The position numbers and the translations under genes were made by a program. Below, in pieces: positions 42,562-52,598 of a DNA stretch of 64,000 bases; the stretch's first letter is position 1; each line of letters begins with the position of its first letter. The notes below the pieces were generated by a model. The model was not told the DNA's origin and made no database searches. It was given only the letters and a program-made list of their open reading frames with translations. This DNA is from Choristoneura fumiferana (lineage: Eukaryota; Arthropoda; Insecta; Lepidoptera; Tortricidae). Location: contig NC_133490.1 of NCBI RefSeq assembly GCF_025370935.1, positions 2,312,644 to 2,376,643 on the forward strand. Direction: 5' to 3'.

Positions 42562-42757
42562 CATCAAGACGTCCACTGCTGGACAAAGGCCTCCCCCTTA
42601 GAACGCCACAATGAACGACAACTCGCCACTTGCATCCACCGGTTTCCCGCTACTCTCACGATGTCGTCAGTCCACCTGGTGGGAGGCCTGCCAACGCTTC
42701 GTCTTCCGGTTCGTGGTCGCCACTCGAGGACTTTTCTCCCCCAACGGTTATCTGTGT
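42562..42757 (-). mobile_element. RTE-type LINE 3' end with target duplication
   Basis: Minus strand. Perfect 12-bp target duplication GTTATGATTATT at 42550-42561 and 42758-42769. Encodes the family C-terminus in pieces (reverse of GR.PTRW..., GAACGCCACAATGAACGACA region) and starts at the 3' end with GACGTCCACTGCTGGACAAA. Strongly 5'-truncated; unlike relatives it lacks a long GATGAT tail. Confidence 0.8.
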
Positions 42758-42883
42758 GTTATGATTATTAATCTTCTGAAATTGTACTAACTAAAATGCC
42801 GGGCAATAGATTAAAAAGGACCAAGATAATTATGCCACGGAGGCCATTTCTAGATTTAGTTTAGTTTTAACGAACTAGTATTA

Positions 42884-43092
42884 TCGAAAATACAAACTGA
42901 AAAATAGAGGCCCGAAAAACCAGAAAAATAGACTAGCGCTGGAAATCGAACCCAGGTCCTCGGCATTCCGTGCCACGTGCTATATCTATGTTTCAGTTTG
43001 TATTTTCGATATGGGTTTTACAAGACGACCGTAAAAGAAACAAAATTTGGAGTTGAAATAAAAAAATACAAAAAGACTCCAAAAACCAATCT
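42884..43092 (-). mobile_element. SINE family C with target duplication
   Basis: Minus strand. Perfect 12-bp duplication GAACTAGTATTA at 42872-42883 and 43093-43104. Keeps the body (reverse of GATTGGTTTTTGGAGTC) and part of the tRNA-like core; the left arm of the palindrome is cut so that GAAAATACAAACTGAAACAT joins the core directly and the A box is lost. B box GGGTTCGATTTCC is mutated. Confidence 0.85.
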
Positions 43093-43135
43093 GAACTAGT
43101 ATTAATTATTTTAGTATTCATTTATTTAATGTAAG

Positions 43136-43437
43136 CGAGCTATGGAGAGAGCTATGCTTGGGGTTTCTCTACGGGATCGAATCAGAAATGAGGAGATACG
43201 TAGAAGAACAAGGGTCACCGACATAGCCAAGCGAATTAGCTCGTTGAAGTGGCAATGGGCAGGCCTTAGCACGCAGAACAGATAGGCCGAAAGGTTCTCG
43301 AGTGGAGACCGCGGATCGGCAAGCGCAGCGTAGGACGTCCACCAACGAGATGGACGGATGACCTGGTTAAAGTCGTTCACGGTGGATGTAAGCCGCTTCC
43401 GACGGAGGCAACTGGAGGTCTATGGGGGAGGCTCTTA
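43136..43437 (+). mobile_element. RTE-type LINE C-terminus
   Basis: Encodes MERAMLGVSLRDRIRNEEIR, RTRVTDIAKRISSLKWQWAG, then after a break KVLEWRPRIGKRSVGRPPTR and WTDDLVKV. The familiar GEAYVQQWT end is replaced after GGGGAGGCTCT by an abrupt junction with a family H fragment at 43440. No RT core. Confidence 0.75.
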
Positions 43438-43439
43438 GT

Positions 43440-43505
43440 GTCATCAAAATCGGTTGAAATGACAAAGTCGGGGGTTTTTAAACTTTTTGTTGGTTAGGGT
43501 ATAAA
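43440..43505 (-). repeat. Family H repeat, fragment
   Basis: The reverse of CCTAACCAACAAAAAGTTTAA, AAACCCCCGACTTTGTCA, as at 44228-44275, joined to the truncated RTE copy. Confidence 0.55.
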
Positions 43506-43723
43506 TGAAACATAGCTAAGAATCATCTCTCAATCTCATCAATACTGTCGTTAATATTTATTTTATACTTGTTTTATTTTGTGTACTTACTTATAATATG
43601 TAATTTGCGAATTAGCGAATAAACGTTTCTATTTCTATTTATTTATTTCTATATTTCTATCACAAGGAAACTCGCTTTTACTCTAACTAAATAAACCTAT
43701 TAACATTTATTTTGTTGTTTCAG

Positions 43724-43760
43724 GTATTATTATTTTCACTGGCAAGCGGGAAAAAATCTG
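43724..43760 (+). other. Microexon-like segment (tentative)
   Basis: 37 nt between ATTTTGTTGTTTCAG and GTAATG, acceptor and donor-like. It is open in more than one frame (YYYFHWQAGKNL or IIIFTGKREKI). In length it is complementary in phase to the segment at 14259-14296 (38 + 37 = 75 nt). The product is not recognised and the signals may be chance. Confidence 0.17.
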
Positions 43761-43830
43761 GTAATGTAATAAGTAAAAGTGTCACCATCACTATGTTAGT
43801 TATTTAGTATAACCTTAGTTAACCTTTTTT

Positions 43831-44096
43831 GACGACCGGATGGCCAAGTGGTTAGAGAACCTGACTACGAAGCTTAAAGTCCCGGGTTCGAATCCCGGCC
43901 GGGGCAGATATTTGTATGAATAATACGAATGTTTGTTCTCGGGTCTTGGATGTTTAATATGTATTTAAGTATGTATTTATCTATATAAGTATGTTTATCC
44001 GTTGCCTAGTGTCCATAGTACAAGCTTTGCTTAGTTTGGGACTAGGTCAATTGGTGTCAAATGTCCCATGATATTTATTATTATTATTATTATTAG
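43831..44096 (+). mobile_element. tRNA-derived SINE, family A
   Basis: Head GACGACCGGATGGCCAAGTG (A box TGGCCAAGTGG), B box GGGTTCGAATCC at 43883-43894, body as in 3911-4172 and a (ATT)n tail at about 44075-44096. Confidence 0.85.
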
Positions 44097-44227
44097 TTAC
44101 GAAGTCTTAAATGCAATCCACCAACTGAAAAATAAGTATAATATCCTTGGTGCTAACACAACTACGAAGCAATTTAATGCTATGTGAAGTTCCCAGTCAA
44201 CACTGGATCCGTATGTGAACTTCAGCT

Positions 44228-44470
44228 TCTTTATAACCTAACCAACAAAAAGTTGGAAAACTCCCGACTTTGTCACTTCAACGGCTGAACCGATTTTTAT
44301 AAAACATATCTAAGAACCATCGCTAGAAAACTTGGTTTCAAATAAAAAACCGCATTCAAATCGGTCCACCCGTTTAAGAGCTACGGTGCCACAGACAGAC
44401 AGACACACATAGCGGTCAAACTTATAACACTCTCTTTTTGCATGCTGTATAGTATTATGTATGTTTAAGG
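44228..44470 (+). repeat. Family H repeat, complete
   Basis: Starts CCTAACCAACAAAAAGTTGG and ends ACTTATAACACTCTCTTTTTG. In between: AACGGCTGAACCGATTTTTA, ATCTAAGAACCATCGCTAG, CAAATCGGTCCACCCGTTTA, AGAGCTACGGTGCCACAGAC. Ends and orientation fit a non-autonomous transposable repeat of unknown class. Family copies: 4997, 21010-21740, 28190, 32170, 34840 and 43440. Confidence 0.65.
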
Positions 44471-44997
44471 GTGTATTGTATGTATATTTATTTTTATGTA
44501 TTTTCGTTTTTGTTTCTACCTATACAGGGTATCTCTGACCACGGGGCTTCAAATTCAAGGTTAGATTCTACACGCATAACTAAGTTACTTTTGTTTTATA
44601 ATATTTTCATATAATTTGAATTTAGATAATTTTATTCACCCACAAAGTTTAATCGTCAAAGCAATGTATGTGACATGGCGATGTTACCGCTGTCTCTTGG
44701 TACAGGGTCCTTTAAATAATTTTTGTCATTTCTTAGGTAAACATTTACCAATGTGCTGTCAATTTTGTATTGTATCGCATACATTGAAAATAACATCTAA
44801 TCTGTATGAAAAAAAAAATTGCAGAATAAAAGTACCTAGCTCAGTTATGTGAGTAAACTCGAACCTTGGATTTAAAGCCCCATGTTCAGAGACACCTGTA
44901 TATGCTCTAAATGCATCTGCTTTAATTTATGCCTCTCTTTGTTCAGTTGCGATTGTTCTGAAGCGATTTGTGTTTTCCTTATTGCTTGCTTACCTAC
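44471..44997. other. Unassigned DNA
   Basis: No supported feature. Open frames 44616-44852 and 44882-45076 lack recognisable motifs. Confidence 0.35.
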
Positions 44998-45450
44998 TAG
45001 CTTATGCCCGCGACTTCGTTTTTTTTTTATTATTTTTTATTTGACTGGATGGCAAACGAGCAAGTGGGTCTCCTGATGGTAAGAGATCACCACCGCCCAT
45101 AGACACCTGCAATACCAGGGGGATTGCAGATGCGTTGCCAACCTAGAGGCCTAAGATGGGATACCTCAAGTGCCAGTAATTTCACCGGCTGTCTTACTCT
45201 CCACACCGAAACACAACAGTGCAAGCACTGCTGCTTCACGGCAGGATTAGCGAGCAAGATGGTGGTAGCAATCCGGGCGGACCTTGCACAAGGTCCTACC
45301 ACCTGCAAGATCGTCTGCGCGGATCTAGGTTATCGCGCGGTGGCGCCCTCTACCGGAATAAAAGGTATCCTATGTTGGGATTCAAACTACCTATATACCA
45401 AATTGCATCAAAATTTGCGGCGGCAAAATTGCTAAACTCGGCTTTACCGA
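44998..45450 (-). mobile_element. Helitron-like element split by family D
   Basis: The left part 44998-45019 is the family 3' end reversed (CTAGCTTATGCCCGCGACTTCG). A family D repeat (45020-45309) follows, then the Helitron-like order resumes with TCGTCTGCGCGGATCTAGG, CAAATTGCATCAAAATT. Confidence 0.55.
45020..45309 (-). mobile_element. Dispersed retroposon family D (nested)
   Basis: Minus strand, A-rich tail at 45020-45050. The frame 45087-45308 (73 codons; QVVGPCARSARIATTILLAN...) is open and matches the copy at 29572-29796. Confidence 0.7.
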
Positions 45451-45837
45451 GGGTATAGGGTTGCTGTATGTATGTGGTGTATCTAGTCTTCTTACTTGAT
45501 ATAACTTCGACAGTAAACATCCAAATCCCACTCGATCATTACGCCAACAAGTTATAAAAATAGTCTCGAGTGTTGTCCAAACATTTGACCAAACACGAGG
45601 TGTCAGACCATTACTATTACCCTTAGAAGGACTCACAAACATTGTTACGCTTGGCAAACATTTGTCCACAATTTGTATGACTGACTCACAAATAGTGATA
45701 ATTTGTTTACTTCACCGTTTGTGAGCTTTTTAGAGGTGTCGTGTTTATTTGAGTGAGACGTAACGATGAATGAGCAAGTGTTAGAACGTGGGCGGGGTTT
45801 TTGGGGTTGCGTGAGGTAAAGGACAATAGAAACTCGT
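45451..45837. other. Unassigned DNA
   Basis: Nothing recognised; the 92-codon minus frame at 45391-45669 is unsupported. Confidence 0.3.
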
Positions 45838-45849
45838 ATAGAGTCACTT

Positions 45850-46134
45850 TGAAGCCGTGGTGGCCTAGTGGTTTGACCTATCGCCTCTCAAGCAGAGGGT
45901 GGGTTCGAACCCCGGCTCGCGCCTCTGAGTTTTTCGGAATTCATGTGCGGAATTACATTTGAAATTTACCATGAGCTTTGCGGTGAAGGAAAACCTGCGA
46001 AGCGATTCAATGGTTCGTGCGAAGTTCCCAATCCGCACTGGGCCCGCGTGGGATCTATGGCCCAAGCCCTCTTGTTCTAAGAGGAGGCCTGTGCCCAGCA
46101 GTGGGACGTATATAGGCTGGGATGATGGATGATG
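45850..46134 (+). mobile_element. tRNA-derived SINE, family B, complete
   Basis: Perfect 12-bp target duplication ATAGAGTCACTT at 45838-45849 and 46135-46146. Head TGAAGCCGTGGTGGCCTAG with A box TGGCCTAGTGG, B box GGGTTCGAACCCC, body and end GACGTATATAGGCTGGGATG followed by ATGGATGATG. Relative to 21238-21535, about 15 bp around CATCGTGAGGAAAC are missing. Confidence 0.92.
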
Positions 46135-46146
46135 ATAGAGTCACTT

Positions 46147-46945
46147 CGTTGTCAGTTTGTCTGCAGATCATGACCAAACCCCGTACATTTGGTGCCGTTG
46201 ACATAAACTCTCCACTCGAAAGAGTGGTCCGGTTTAAGTACTTGGGCCACATTGTTACGACCGACCTCAGGGACGATGCTGACATAGAACGGGAGCGGAG
46301 AGCGCTGTGCGTCAGGGCAAATATGATAGCTCGCAGGTTCGCGCGATGTTCCAGGGATGTGAAGATAACGCTGTTCAAAGCGTACTGCACGTCGCTTTAC
46401 ACGTGTAGCCTGTGGGCTAACTACACACAGAAGGCGTACAACGCTCTTCGTGTCCAATACAACAACGCGTTCAGGGCGTTGATGGGCTGCCGCGCTGGTG
46501 TAGTGCGTCGGGCATGTTCGCGGAGGCGCGCACAGCGTGCTTCCACGCGAGCATGCGCGTGCGCGCTGCGGCCCTGGTGCGCCGGGTGCGCGACAGCTCC
46601 AACACCGTCCTGGTGATGATAGCCGACAAACCGAACTGCCCCTACATTAGGCACTGTTGTAGCCGGCATGTTAGTGGATAGGATAGGTAGATTTCAGTGA
46701 TTCAACGACTATTCTTTATAATTTTAATTTTAATTTATTTTCTGTAATTTTGACTGTTATTGTATTATTTTTAATTTTAGAACTATGACATCCTATTTTA
46801 TTTTATTGTTTTGATAAATTCAATCGCAACTAATTAAACTACTAACATTATCATTATAAGACTGTAACTAACACGAAGTATATGGGACTAGAGCCTGAAA
46901 TAACGTTAAATTATTATTATTATTATTATAAAATCCACGTCACGC
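46147..46945 (+). mobile_element. LINE C-terminus, FKYLGH type, with (ATT)n tail
   Basis: Encodes the region after the RT: RVVRFKYLGHIVTTDLRDDA, DIERERRALCVRANMIARRF, ARCSRDVKITLFKAYCTSLY, TCSLW, QYNNAFRALMGC. A +1-type frameshift near 46495-46510 moves the reading to GMFAEARTACFHASMRVRAA and LVRRVRDSSNTVLVMIADK, which ends at about 46680. The order agrees with one known family of insect non-LTR polymerase C-termini, but the clade is not certain. An AT-rich 3' UTR ends in (ATT)n at about 46910-46930. 5'-truncated and inactive. The SINE at 45850-46134 lies immediately upstream. Confidence 0.75.
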
Positions 46946-47139
46946 TTCGTATAGGCTGATTCAATTTACTTTTTTCGTAATTATTAATTACGTTCATATT
47001 TAACCGTTATCGATATTTAAAATAAACAAAGATATGATATATATAAAGCGCCTGTGATTGACTTTGACTGATTGTCATTCACCTACACAGTACATTAATT
47101 ATAAAGTCATATAAACATTTAAATAGTTATTTTTGGAAT
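46946..47139. other. Unassigned DNA
   Basis: No feature recognised. Confidence 0.3.
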
Positions 47140-47470
47140 TGTATGTATGTATGCATGTAAATACTTTATTGTACATAAAACACAAAATAATACAAAACAA
47201 AAGAGTACAAAGGCGAATTGTGATTTACGTTTGGTACAGTCAACGTCATAAATGATTGATCACTTTTATACCTTGTCACTTTTAACGTCATGTTTGAAAA
47301 GTCATACGAAATTGTGTAACGACTGAAAGCGACAAGGTACAGACATGATCACTTATTTATGACGTTGACTGTACCATTAAAATAGGTATCTCGCCGGAAG
47401 ACCAGCGCTGGCTCCACTAAAGGAGGCATTTTATGCTGAGGCGGGACCATTTCGGGCGCATATATATAAG
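47140..47470 (-). mobile_element. LINE 3' end, interrupted by a MITE (tentative)
   Basis: Left part TGTATGTATGTATGCATGTA, AATACTTTATTGTACATAAA and TACAAAGGCGAATTGTG; right part after the MITE: CGGAAGACCAGCGCTGGCTC, GAGGCATTTTATGCTGAGGC. The 'AGCGCTGG ... CATTTTATGCTGAG' part is reminiscent of family F. Confidence 0.5.
47232..47376. mobile_element. MITE with about 25-bp inverted ends
   Basis: Left TGGTACAGTCAACGTCATAA and right (reversed) TGGTACAGTCAACGTCATAA; the match continues for several bases. 145 bp, no coding capacity. The flanking target duplication is uncertain (TTT/ATT). Inserted in the repeat 47140-47470. Confidence 0.8.
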
Positions 47471-47539
47471 TATATATTTTTTTCTCTTTTTTAATTATTT
47501 TTGTATTTTGTAATCTCATTTTATTTTATTTCACTTTAT

Positions 47540-48045
47540 TATTGTTCCTTTTATGGAACTCTCTTCCCCTAGATGTGAGGAAAGCTAAATCTCTTCCTAT
47601 TTCAAAAATCTCGTCAAAGCTCACTTCTTGACACTGCCTTCTTAGCTCTGTCCTCAGTCTTTCTGTGTTTATCTATTTTATTTCCTAATTTCTTATCCTT
47701 TTTCTCCATTGCGGCCTTATTGTTAATTTATATTGCTGTATTATGTTAGTGGTTTATGTATTGTATAGTATTGCGTGTATGTATTTAATATAGTGTTTCA
47801 TTTGTATTATTTAATGTTATTGATATTTTGTTGTTTTTATTTTCTGTTTCTGTTTCCGCCACCTATTTTTGTAACATATATAATTTCTTGTTCCCAAATG
47901 GTTGTCTGGAAGAGATCGCTTTTAAGCGATAAGACCGCCTATTGTCTACCGTGAATCTAAGTGTTTATATTATAAAGTATTTTTACTGCTTTATGGTGTG
48001 CAATAAAGAATAATTTCTATTGTATTGTATTGTATTATTATGTTA
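47540..48045 (+). mobile_element. LINE 3' end with WNSLPLDVRKA and (TATTG)n tail
   Basis: Encodes LWNSLPLDVRKAKSLPISKI and a stop, the usual extreme C-terminus of R1/CR1-like reverse transcriptases. 3' UTR includes GGTTGTCTGGAAGAGATCGC, TTTTAAGCGATAAGACCGCC and ends CAATAAAGAATAATTTC then (TATTG)n at 48018-48035. A reversed tail only is at 48836-48882. Confidence 0.75.
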
Positions 48046-48519
48046 TTGTTCTGTATCTATTATTTATATGTGTGTGTCCGGAATAAATCTTTTCATTTTC
48101 ATTTTTCACTTTCATTTTATAATCATAATTATCACAGTATCATGTTTAGAGGAATTTTGTAACAAATATCCGGCTTTAATTGTAAACGGCGGCAACGTGT
48201 TTTGCTCTAGTTATTTTTTTCCTCGTTGTTTTATTATTAAAAATATTGAAATGCCAAATGTGTATTATTGTTTAGGTACATTATTAATACATTCATAGGT
48301 TTTAGTAAATTTAAAAAACGATTCAGTAACTTAAATTGCCTTTTGTGTTAAAAATAACACCATGTGCGTGAAAATACGCCACTTCGCTCCCGTCGTCTGT
48401 ATTTCCGGATAAATACAATCTAAGGCTCTTCAAAGCTAGAGTGAATAGGCTGTTACTGAACCAGCGTGAAACACTTTTGGCCTCATCTGCACTTAACATC
48501 AGGTGAGATGGTTCAATCA
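48046..48519. other. Unassigned AT-rich DNA
   Basis: No supported feature. Confidence 0.35.
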
Positions 48520-48640
48520 CGGTCAGTGCCCTTAGTGTATTTTTTCGGTCACAAAATACGTCTCGATCGCGTTTGCGTTAAAATCTTAATTTGTATGGAA
48601 ACACGAACAGCGCCTCTAGCGGCACGTTTGCGCAACAACT
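48520..48640 (+). repeat. Single arm of the hairpin family at 56168-56317
   Basis: CAGTGCCCTTAGTGTATTTT, CACAAAATACGTCTCGATCG, CGTTTGCGTTAAAATCTTAA and TTTGTATGGAAACACGAACA in the same order as the left arm and loop of the hairpin, then GCGCCTCTAGCGGCACG. The returning arm is absent, so this copy is not a foldback. Confidence 0.75.
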
Positions 48641-48835
48641 TTTGCGAGTGTAGGTCTGCTTGTCAAATTAACGTAAACTATTTCGTCCGCGAATCGTAAA
48701 GTTAACGTAAACCCGATCGACTCGACTAATCAAAACGAATGGGGATGCCAGATGTTTCAGGTTTCGCGGGATTCTCCCGAATTTTAGTATGTCCTCCCGA
48801 CTCCCAACAAAGTCAAAAAAAATCATAAAAACAAT

Positions 48836-48882
48836 ATAATATAATACAATACAATACAAAGACTCTTTATTGTACACCAGAA
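48836..48882 (-). mobile_element. LINE tail scrap, (TATTG)n
   Basis: The reverse of CTTTGTATTG(TATTG)n at 48838-48862 plus ACTCTTTATTGTACACCAG. 5'-truncated to a few dozen bases, or a simple repeat. Confidence 0.5.
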
Positions 48883-49282
48883 ATAACAACTACTAACAAC
48901 AACCACAACACCTACAACAACAACAACTTCATTTTATAAAACAATAATTTTAAGTTCCAAATGCTTGCACTGAATGACATCAAATCCCTTTTCTTGGCAT
49001 AGTACCTAACACCCAGTAACAGCCGTGATGCAAAGAATTTTAAAAAATCACGGTTTTTTTTAAGCATTTTTTTACTGATTGTTTTCCTGGTTGTAGTAAA
49101 TGTGAAAAAAATACTTTATTTAAGAATTATTTGATCTTGCCATGATAGCGGGTAAATGGTGAAAAGGGACAAAAATGTAATATACATACTTATATGAACA
49201 GTAACACGATATTCGAGTAAAAAATAAATGACGTAGGTAACAAGAAAACCGTTTTCTGATTTATTTATTTATTTATGTAAAC
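48883..49282. other. Unassigned DNA
   Basis: A short CAA-rich stretch at 48888-48930 (AACAAC units). Otherwise nothing. Confidence 0.35.
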
Positions 49283-49498
49283 ACTAGCTGTTGTCCGCGA
49301 CTCCGTCTGTGTAGAATTTGTTTAGCACCATCCCGCGGAAATTATGCAATTTTCGACATAAAATGTATCCCATGTTCTTTTCCGAAGACTCAAACTATTT
49401 GTATTCCGAATTTAATCTTAATCGGTTCAGCGGTTTAGACGTGACGAGGTAACAAACAAACCGACTTACAAACTTTCACATTTATAATATTGGTGGGA
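49283..49498 (-). mobile_element. Helitron-like element
   Basis: Minus strand: left end ACTAGCTGTTGTCCGCGACTC (reverse of the CTAGT 3' terminus), then CATCCCGCGGAAATTATGCA, TTTTCCGAAGACTCAAAC, ATCGGTTCAGCGGTTTAGACG and the 5' end AAACTTTCACATTTATAATA at 49471-49490. Both ends are recognisable. Confidence 0.7.
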
Positions 49499-49744
49499 TT
49501 TCTCTCGCAGCACACAAAATGTTAAATGGTTTTGTTTTTAATATACTTACTTATATTTGAATTTATTATTGTTTCTCCCGTCCAAAGTACCAAAATCCCG
49601 ATAAATCGTTATTTTTATCGATAATAGGGTCATTCGATCTGGCAACCCTACCTAACTACAAAACAAATGTCAGACTGACACCGCCCTAATTTACATCGTC
49701 TCAGTTCAAGAAAAAACTTAAATGTTATTACATATATTATTTGG
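49499..49744. other. Unassigned DNA
   Basis: No feature recognised. Confidence 0.3.
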
Positions 49745-50157
49745 TCGCGCTGTCATCGTTGTAAAGTGGATGCTCCATAGATGTGAAGCTGGAGGAAGAT
49801 GCTTGTGATATCATGGACGGAATTTCGCACCAAAGTGCCCATACTCCATAGTTATAGACCATAGTTTAGTATACAGCACATACTGCAGTACTTGGAACTT
49901 CTTCAGGCGGGATGGATGGCGACTCCATAGAACAGCTGGTCGTGCAGGGAGGAGTGGAAGGAATCAGGTTGCACGTCAGGTCACCTCTGGACTGACCAAG
50001 TGAAGGCCACTGTAGAAAACCAAAAAGACAGTTTGCCAACAGAGAGATATGGTAGGAGATCGTACGAAGAGCTGTCCGCCTCTACCCATGACGCGGACGC
50101 ATCAATATGCCTACGCCTGGTCTGCCAAGAGCGAAACGACAAAGAATAAAGTTTCAT
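49745..50157 (+). mobile_element. RTE-type polymerase C-terminus, decayed
   Basis: Broken reading frames encode pieces in family order: RKMLVISWTEFRTKVPI-like text at the start, then SIEQLVVQGGVEG, SGLDQVKATVEN-like text (TGGACTGACCAAGTGAAGG) and a short Arg/Glu-rich end. This fits the C-terminus of an endonuclease-reverse transcriptase of RTE type, different from the GATGAT-tailed family. Many frame breaks; inactive. Confidence 0.5.
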
Positions 50158-50360
50158 ACTAATGGTTTGAAAATGTCATTCAAATACAATTGGTTGACAC
50201 TTCAGGTGGCATCGTTTTTTAAATTGAGATCCGATTTTTCCAGATAGAATACATTGTTCACTATTGATACCATGCACAAACTATGGGCTTGGACTTTAAT
50301 TAACATATTGTGTCACAACTGTCAAGTGAGAAGTAAGTAAACATTGTATGGTCAAACAAA
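50158..50360. other. Unassigned DNA
   Basis: No feature recognised. Confidence 0.3.
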
Positions 50361-50485
50361 TTGAATCATGACCCAGGGTGGAACCTTTTTATAATCAATT
50401 TCACTATGATTTTCTTGACAAAAGTATGAGATGTCAACATGACATTAGTAGCACAAAGGTTCCACCCTGAGTCATGATACAAATT
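50361..50485. mobile_element. Inverted-repeat MITE
   Basis: Left TTGAATCATGACCCAGGGTG, GAACCTTTT and right AAAGGTTCCACCCTGAGTCA, TGATACAA are reverse complements at most positions. About 125 bp. Related single arms lie near 95-200 and 15730-15800. Confidence 0.7.
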
Positions 50486-51531
50486 GTGCGACTTTACCTA
50501 ATAATTTCACTGAAATCTCATGATATTTGTTAGACAATTCTGGATGATGATTTCAATTATTGTAATAGTTTTCAGTTAAAAATTAACTTGCTTGTTTCAG
50601 AAATGAGGTTTTGTGCCATAACCCATGAATTTCTTCTTATGGCAATTATACACTTATTTCATTATTATTTTCTTTTGCCACCATGCTTTTAGAAATCTGT
50701 AGAATTTGCAATCAGTATTCTTGCTTGTGTTTTTGTAATTCATAAGAACACATCATGTTAGGACCATATTTATTTACTCATCCTCGCCCAAACTAAGCAT
50801 TGACTATGGATACTAGGCAACGGATAAACATACTTAATAATATAAAATCATTTTTATTTATAGGTATAGATAATACAAATTTCATATTAACATTTTCTAC
50901 TATCATGGAACTCAAGAGTAACACAATATGTTAATCAATCAGGCATTCCTTCTAGATTAACAAGTAAAAGTTGTCAATTCAACAATTTTTTTTTTCAGAT
51001 AAATTGAAATGCTCACCTATTCTCAAGATACTGTAAACCTCACAAGGACTAAGAAATGCACTGAGAAATTGAAAAGAGATGCAGCGGCGGCCTTAGGGAG
51101 TGGCGAACAGGGCAATCGCGCAGGGCCTCGCGCAACAACTTAAGCTAATTAAAAAAATATAGATTTTTTTAACTATATAGACCTGCTGCCCGGGGCCTCG
51201 CAATGGGTAAGGCTGCTGCTGAAGAGATGTTATTGAATATTTACATTTACTTACCAGTGATGCTTAGATTAAAATTTGTTTGAAATCTTGCCTTCTTTGT
51301 TTTATTTACATTCCATGTCTATAAAAAAGATATATTGAACCAGGTTTCTGGGACAGCATTTCCGGAGCGAGCGACGGAGGAATTTTTAAAACTCGAGCCT
51401 ATCAGTCTCTAAGGACTGAACACACCTGTGATATAGGTAGTGCCACCAGAGTTGAGTTCACACACACAAGAATATATGTTGCCTATGTAATGACATCAGA
51501 TTTCATTTTATTTTTCGATTTTCCATGTATG
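50486..51531. other. Unassigned DNA with a GGGCCTCGC-rich patch
   Basis: At 51080-51225 GCGGCGGCCTTAGGGAGTGG, AGGGCCTCGCGCAACAAC and CCCGGGGCCTCGCAATGGG form two related units separated by AT-rich DNA, possibly a small repeat; compare 53530-53690. A polypyrimidine-CAG acceptor-like site occurs at about 50999 but no exon is supported. Confidence 0.35.
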
Positions 51532-51958
51532 AAATGTGATTTGGTGCTGGATGATAGAAGCGATTTCAACTACAGAATAACAGTTAACTTGAATAATTAT
51601 TTACCTACTTACATACTTTATTATGGACAGTAAACTACCTAATTATTTTTATAGGCTACTTTTTATCCCAATATTCCCATGGAGTAAGGATTAAATCTTG
51701 AAGTTTCAACCACTGGGTTTAGTCATGAAATTTATTTAACTTTAAAATAATTTATTAAATGTGATTTGGTGCTGGATGATAGAAGCGATTTGAACTGCAG
51801 AATAACAGTTAACTTGAATAATTATTTACCTACTTACATACTTTATTATGGACAGTAGACTATCTAATTAGTTTTATTGGCTACTTTTTATCCCAATATT
51901 CCCATGGAGTAGGGATTAAATCTTGAAATTTCAACCACTGGGTTTAGTCATGAAATTT
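51532..51958 (+). repeat. 225-bp tandem duplication
   Basis: Two units: 51532-51733 and 51757-51958, about 202 bp of clear identity at a period of 225. They share AAATGTGATTTGGTGCTGGA, TAACTTGAATAATTATTTAC and TTTATCCCAATATTCCCATG. Around eight substitutions separate them. The second half of each unit is a piece of the Helitron-like body (compare 7557-7600). Confidence 0.88.
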
Positions 51959-52419
51959 TAATGAAATTTATCTTTTCAAATATAATTTTTTTAGATAAAT
52001 AAATTTTTTAAATAGATAATTATTAAAATTGCTGTATTATTATTATTATTTCATTTAAACTGCAAAGTTGTTGTTGCAAGTGCAACTAATCAGTGTTACA
52101 GACTTATAATAAGTTCCTTTACTAATACTTCAATAGAAGTATTAAGATTCTTTACTAATTACTACCACTTCTTTCATTCTTTCCACCATTTTCACCCCTT
52201 GTAAAGAAACAAGTGCAAAAAAAAACAATACTTCCATTGAACAAAAAACTAAGTACAATATTACACAAAACATTGATTTTCTTGGAAGATATATGATGAA
52301 GCTTTGAGGGGGTAAATAAAAAAAACAAGTTTAAGATTTTAAAGAAACTTGAAGGCATAAAATCAGTTTTTATTACACTTATCAAATTTAAGTTTTTGTC
52401 AGAAACGTAATCCATACTT
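51959..52419. other. Unassigned AT-rich DNA
   Basis: The 142-codon minus-strand frame 52155-52583 lies mostly here; its N-terminus is antisense to the Helitron-like element that follows, and its composition is low complexity, so it is not called a gene. Confidence 0.4.
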
Positions 52420-52598
52420 ATATTATAAATGCGAAAGTGTCTCTGTCTTTTTGTTAACTCTTCACGCTTGAACTGAATGATTAATTTAAGATAGTTCGAG
52501 TCCCGGGGAATCAGATTTTTATCCTGGAAAATACACATTACCCGTGCAAGAGTGATAAACAAATTCTGGTCAGACAAAATCACAGGTGAAAACTAGTT
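52420..52598 (+). mobile_element. Helitron-like element
   Basis: Starts TATATTATAAATGCGAAAGTG-like (52423-52441), has GATAGTTCGAGTCCCGGGG, TTTTATCCTGGAAAATAC, ACCCGTGCAAGAGTGATAAAC and ends ACAGGTGAAAACTAGTTT. The terminal GCGGGC is mutated but CTAGT remains. Confidence 0.65.

Noticed and set aside
44160..44225. Possible SINE B scrap (GTGAAGTTCCCAGTCAACACTGG)
   Set aside because: Too short and diverged to call with confidence next to the family A tail and family H start.
46421..46669. Minus-strand frame opposite the LINE C-terminus
   Set aside because: Antisense shadow of the Arg/Ala-rich coding strand.
50999..51040. Acceptor-like T-rich tract plus CAG followed by a short frame
   Set aside because: No donor, very short frame with early stop, and isolated polypyrimidine-AG sites are common in this AT-rich DNA.
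51532..51958. CRISPR-like or satellite array
   Set aside because: Only two long units; no spacers of regular length. A simple tandem duplication explains it.
52155..52583. 142-codon minus-strand frame
   Set aside because: Its first part is antisense to a Helitron-like element and the rest is F/I/K-rich low-complexity text.
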